Shown here: piece after piece, positions 60,522 to 64,000 of the stretch
Layout: each line of letters begins with the position of its first letter
How positions within the stretch are numbered: the stretch's first letter is position 1
Source: Torymus aiolomorphi
Taxonomy: Eukaryota > Arthropoda > Insecta > Hymenoptera > Torymidae
Length of the DNA stretch: 64,000 nt
Direction: 5' to 3'
Assembly (NCBI GenBank): GCA_036365515.1
Contig: CM070874.1
Coordinates: 64,065,583-64,129,582 of the forward strand
Made by a program: the position numbers and the translations under genes
The notes under the pieces: model-generated
Seen by the model: the letters and a program-made list of their open reading frames with translations, nothing else
What the model was told of the DNA's origin: nothing
Databases searched by the model: none

Positions 60522-60985
60522 GCCCGATTGGAAAAAATCCAGGGTACCGCATCTTTCGGCAGGTTCACGTACGGTCACGTACGCGAACGTACGGAAACAT
60601 ACGGAAACGAACGCCAATGTGCAAAAACATACTTATATATACGGATATATACGGAATTGTAACTTTTAGGTGTCGAGTAACTACTCACATTTGTGTTCGA
60701 TTGTGTTTGTTTGCGCAAGTATTAAATTTTTTACCAATAAAAATAATATTTTTTAGTTAGAAGCACATTTCTGTAGTTTTCAAAACAATACTGCAGTTTT
60801 CCGTACATTAGCGAACATTCACGAACGTTTGCGTACGTGAATGTACAATGCAGTACAGATTTCCGAATTGTAATCAAAACATACGCATACGCAAACGTAT
60901 TAAAACGTATTAGAACGTACGCAAACGTACACCAACGTACGTAAAGGTAACAGGAACGTACGGTTTTTATTTCCATTCGGGAGTG
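60522..60985. mobile_element. Inverted-repeat element filled with ACGTACG-type repeats
   Basis: The ends cccgattggaaaaaa and tttccattcggga are rough inverted copies. Both halves consist of 8-12-bp variants of aacgtacg (gaacgtacggaaacatacgg, gtacgcaaacgtacacc), oriented so that the halves partly mirror one another. The minus frame 60731-60988 (YVRxxTFAYV pattern) is a by-product. Confidence 0.6.
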
Positions 60986-61495
60986 CATGCTCTTTTATTC
61001 CAATGTGTGCGAAATCGAGCTTTGCGCACAGAGTGACAAAAAATTAGTATAATTTGATTTTTTACACAGTTGCAAACAGCTTAGCAGACTTTTATACAGT
61101 TTTTGCATAGATCAACATAATTTGCCACAGTTTAGCAGAAACTATTGTTTACTTAAATCAAAACAATAAAAAAATATAAATAGAAATAATTTATTATTAA
61201 CAACAATTTTAAATATTTGAGTACAGTTAAGTTTGATTAGTCATAAAATGGTCACACTTAACTACAGCTGTATTCAAATAAGTATTAATCATTGGAAATT
61301 CTTATGCTAACGACTACAGAAAAGCTGACTGATATGGCTATGACTGTTGCTGCTACGTGTATACTCATAGCTTAACAAGCTTGAAGGATGGGGTACTGAG
61401 GTATTAGAATAATTATTCAAACATAAAAGATTTTATGCTAAAACAATACTTTTAAGCTTGCAATATAGCACATATACAGGAGAATGTGTATACAA
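60986..61495. other. AT-rich stretch after a dispersed repeat end
   Basis: Begins with the second GAGCTTTGCGCAC copy (61008-61036). The remainder is AT-rich with nothing recognised. Confidence 0.45.
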
Positions 61496-61497
61496 AA

Positions 61498-61500
<3 letters not shown>

Positions 61501-61537
<37 letters not shown>
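61501..61537. repeat. (GT)n microsatellite
   Basis: About 18 GT units followed by ggatgtgtgt. Confidence 0.95.
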
Positions 61538-61538
<1 letters not shown>

Positions 61539-61653
61539 ATGTGTGTTCTGAGTCTGTACCGAAGATATCAAGACGGTTAGGAGCTCCGCTCGCCGCGCAC
61601 CCACTCCCGTAGCCTACGAACTCGATCATTTCGTCGCCTGAGCGGAAGAACAT

Positions 61654-61866
61654 GCCAACTCGGCCGAGATCGTAAGAAAGTGCCAAATCGGCCAAGATCG
61701 TAAGAAAGTGCCAACTCGGCCGGGATCGTAAGAAAGTGCCAACTGGGCCAAGATCGTAAGAAAGTGCTAACTCGGCCGGGATCGTAAGAAAGTGCCAACT
61801 GGGCCAAGATCATAAGAAAGTGCCAACTCGGCTCGACGCGTAAGAAAGTGCCAACTCGGCCGAGAA
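61654..61866. repeat. 28-bp minisatellite, about 7.5 copies
   Basis: Units begin gccaactcggcc at 61654, 61682, 61710, 61738, 61766, 61794, 61822 and 61850, exactly 28 bp apart, with gatcgtaagaaagt as the second half. Copies alternate between cgg and cca at the unit end, hinting at a 56-bp higher-order unit. The repetitive minus frames over it are not genes. The core (aactcggc in a 28-bp unit) resembles the repeats in the TIR element at 50-52 kb. Confidence 0.93.
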
Positions 61867-61959
61867 GTGTTGTGCCTGTACGTATTATGTGTACGTGTCA
61901 CAATTAGTAAGGAATAATGCTTATTTTAGATTCAGTAGGATCTACACACGGTGAAAAAA

Positions 61960-62600
61960 TTTTATACAGACACCCTGTTAAAAATAGCCTGTTGAAAACG
62001 GGCCCGCTTTCGAGCCCGAAGCGGGAGTGCTCCCCGCTTCTTCCCGCTTAGGTACTTTCTGCATTTGACCGTTTTCGGGACCTCTTTACAAACCCGGTTT
62101 CGAGGACATTTACGGGGACATTTTCGTGCACGTTTTCGGTCTCGTTTTCGGGCTTCATTTTACATTTTCGGGGACATTTTTCAGCACGTTTTCGGGCTCT
62201 ATTTCACATTTTCGGGGACATTTTCAGGCACGTTTACGATCTCGTTTTCGGGCTCTATTTCACATTTTCGAGGACATTTTCGAGCACTCTATATTACTCT
62301 TTCGAAGACATTTTTGAGCATGTTTTTGGCCTCGTTTTCGGGCTCGAATTCATATTTTTGGGGACTGCGACGGGGACAATTTCGAGCACGTTATCGGGCT
62401 CGTTTTCCGGTTCAATTTCACATCTTCGGGACGTTTTGGGGCTCGTTTTCAGACTTGACTTTACATGTTCAAGGACATTTTCGAGCACGTTTTCGTGCTT
62501 GATTTTGGCCACATTATCAAGTATGTTTTCAAGCTGGATTTCGGGCCCATTTTCGGGGACACTTTAGAGCTCTTATTAGAGTGCTCTTGATTCTACTAGA
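61960..62600. repeat. 12-bp-periodic satellite-like array
   Basis: TTTCG recurs about every 12 bp in a rotating series (tttcggggacat, tttcgagcacgt, tttcgggctcga, tttcacat), giving a longer unit of about 45-57 bp. The left border carries a GC-rich hairpin (gaagcgggagtgctccccgc near 62020). Because 12 is divisible by three, several frames on both strands stay open and encode GHFRARFRS-like repeats, with no sign of a real gene. Confidence 0.8.
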
Positions 62601-62639
62601 TTTCAAACTCGTTTTTAGGAACGTACTCGTGCTAATTTC

Positions 62640-62800
62640 TTTTTTACTCGTTTTATTTTTATTTATTTAACCAGAGTAATTACATAATTACATTACAAAA
62701 GTAGTCCAGCAGAGGAAGTAGCTTCCTGTACGCTGGCCTGGTGTACATAATAAACTTACAAAACTAAACTTAATATCTAATACATTTCATTAACAACATA
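62640..62800 (-). mobile_element. Possible LINE 3' tail
   Basis: In minus-strand sense caccaggccagcgtacagg is followed by ggttaaataaataaaaataa, a plan like the tailed LINE end at 32.8 kb. No coding remnant is attached, so this is tentative. Confidence 0.35.
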
Positions 62801-62875
62801 TTTGCTTTCTGTCCTGTAACTTAGTTACGGGGAGAAGCAAAATTATCTAAGGCTAAAACGATGTCACTATCACTC

Positions 62876-63575
62876 TCACCAATATCTTATTAGCATAGAT
62901 CTCGCAGTTGTAGGTGTTTCAGTTGTTGCATTCTTGTTTCTTGCATATATTATCCTTTCGTGTTTGTTGAGTCTAGCTGGACACGTGAGTCCAACCGCAC
63001 AAGTGACCCTGTAATGAGGGAACATGTCTTTGTGCCGCTTGCTAGAATCGCATTTACAGTTTGAAGTGAAAACTATTTCATCTATTATTACTATATCCTT
63101 GTGTTTTGGTTGTCTGTCTAGTGGGTAGATGGAATTTGTTAACGTTTGTTTGCCTCTGATTCCTCTATCAAAATAGAATATTGCTCTGTTAGATCCTAGG
63201 TAGTTGACATCACCATAAGTCATACGTATGTTGTTTGTTGTTGTTTTGTTTTCTCGGTCTATTATTACTGGTTTTTGTAGTAATTTTATGCTATTTTCAT
63301 TGGCTATATTATCAATCATATCGTATATTTCATATAAGCCATTATGATCAGTTTTGACAGGTTTCTTAATTTTGTTTTCTTGATTAACAGTTGTATCTGT
63401 GCTTTTTAAGAAATGTATATGTTTAAGTCCTCGTATTTTAGGATCATGGTAATATGGGCAATTCTTATTGCGTGTTGTTATTTGTGGAAATCTCTTACGG
63501 CTGGATCGTTTAATAATATTCCTTATTAAAAAATGTTGTTTTCTAGGTTGTTTAATTTTTTCTTCTTTTTCTACA
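62876..63575 (-). CDS. Unassigned protein, prohormone-like features
   Basis: A long minus-strand open frame (279 codons from 63715; the credible part is from about 63575) in AT-rich DNA, with normal, non-repetitive composition. Visible features are a furin-like KRSSRKR, several dibasic sites, GSNRAIFYFDRGIRGKQTL in the second half, and a cysteine cluster (NCKCDSSKRHKDMFPHYRV then TCAVGLTC). A donor-like ATTG|GTGAGAG (GT at 62879-62878) lies just before the stop. An acceptor-like catttttctcag ends at 63576, so it could be an internal exon of 62880-63575. The Cx C...FPhY...C...C spacing loosely recalls PTTH/Trunk cystine-knot ligands, but too few cysteines are seen to assign it. No signal peptide is certain. 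Confidence 0.4.
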
Positions 63576-63901
63576 CTGAGAAAAATGTCATAGTAATATT
63601 TACCACATATGTAGTAAAAATTGCTATATAATATAGGAACGGTAGGATATACTCGATTTATGAGAAAGTTTCTTATGTATATACTAATAATTGTCATGTA
63701 TCTAATAAAATTCACTATAAATACCCTTGAAAATGTATTATGAAATGTGACAATAACTAGTATATAAGATAATAAAAATGTATTATTTCAGAATTTGTTA
63801 TAATAGACATTAAATTTTACTATACGTATAGGAATTTTTACTATATAATATAGCAATTTTTGCTACACATTATAGTAAAGATTATGTTCAAGCATTCAGT
63901 G
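63572..63901. mobile_element. MITE related to the CACTGA family
   Basis: The left end tacactgagaaaaatg matches the ends of the 35.36-kb element, followed by the same style of tagtaatatttaccaca sequence. The interior repeats atagtaaaaattgct-type blocks. The right end is less clear (gcattcagtgg at 63893-63903). In minus-strand sense its left end supplies the tttttctcag that acts as a candidate splice acceptor for the adjoining ORF. Confidence 0.55.
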
Positions 63902-64000
63902 GCGCCACCAGTTGTATTACGTTAGGTTACGTTGCCTTTGTTTGTATGTAAGAGGTCCGAGGACAAGCCGTGGAAGAGGGAGTGAGGAGGGGAAGAGGAG
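63902..64000. other. GC-richer right edge of the window
   Basis: G-rich sequence (ggaagagggagtgaggagg) that may be the start of another island. It is truncated by the window end. Confidence 0.35.

Noticed and set aside
61438..61813. Repetitive minus-strand ORFs (ALSYDLGRxxTFLRS pattern)
   Set aside because: They translate the 28-bp minisatellite and GT tract.
61654..61866. CRISPR-like array of 28-bp repeats
   Set aside because: Repeats are directly adjacent with no unique spacers, and the genome is eukaryotic.
62065..62567. 145-codon Arg/Phe-rich ORF and its shadows
   Set aside because: The frames are kept open by a 12-bp satellite period in several frames on both strands.

Overview
The window is eukaryotic nuclear DNA, most likely from an insect and plausibly a hymenopteran. 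It has no bacterial gene architecture. The best protein match is a decayed exon of the kinase TOR. Penelope-like and LINE fragments, many MITE-like inverted repeats and GA/CA microsatellites are present. CpG-dense islands sit in a very AT-rich background, with no CpG depletion inside them. The species call is inference.

There is almost no protein-coding sequence. The most economical reading of 4.2-56.8 kb is the long 5' region of one plus-strand gene (or two) with alternative promoters. Three exon-like segments support this: a 5' UTR exon (about 4792-5865, ending at a GTGAGT donor), an exon with an acceptor and donor (8985-9505, encoding MAYVFWRVLMKK... from 9434), and a second first coding exon near 48.26 kb (MSHFDWKLLRRKK, then GTACGT). 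Both coding starts end in phase 0, so they could share a downstream acceptor that lies outside the window. I do not recognise the gene.

Roughly thirty CpG-rich islands (0.4-1.1 kb each) punctuate 0.4-56.8 kb. Nearly all have the same internal layout on the plus strand: a C-rich left shoulder, a CpG/TATA/GAGA-rich core and a G-rich right shoulder. GC skew therefore changes sign inside each island, as expected for divergent initiation or an origin-like site. These islands are absent from two blocks.

Block A (17.1-25.6 kb) holds a 2-kb terminal-inverted-repeat element with a 305-bp tandem array, an exon-sized duplicate of the TOR N-terminus broken by frameshifts and stops, an unclassified moderately GC-rich segment, the 3' end of a Penelope-like element and a 720-bp palindrome. 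Block B (56.9-64 kb) holds microsatellites, inverted and direct repeats, a 28-bp minisatellite, a 12-bp-periodic satellite, LINE-like tails and one 279-codon minus-strand ORF. That ORF has basic cleavage-like sites and clustered cysteines, and its upstream edge coincides with a MITE end.

A further 2.16-kb element with 0.4-kb inverted repeats, carrying 28-bp repeats akin to the minisatellite, lies at 50.2-52.3 kb. The remaining AT-rich stretches show nothing codable and are listed so that coverage is complete.
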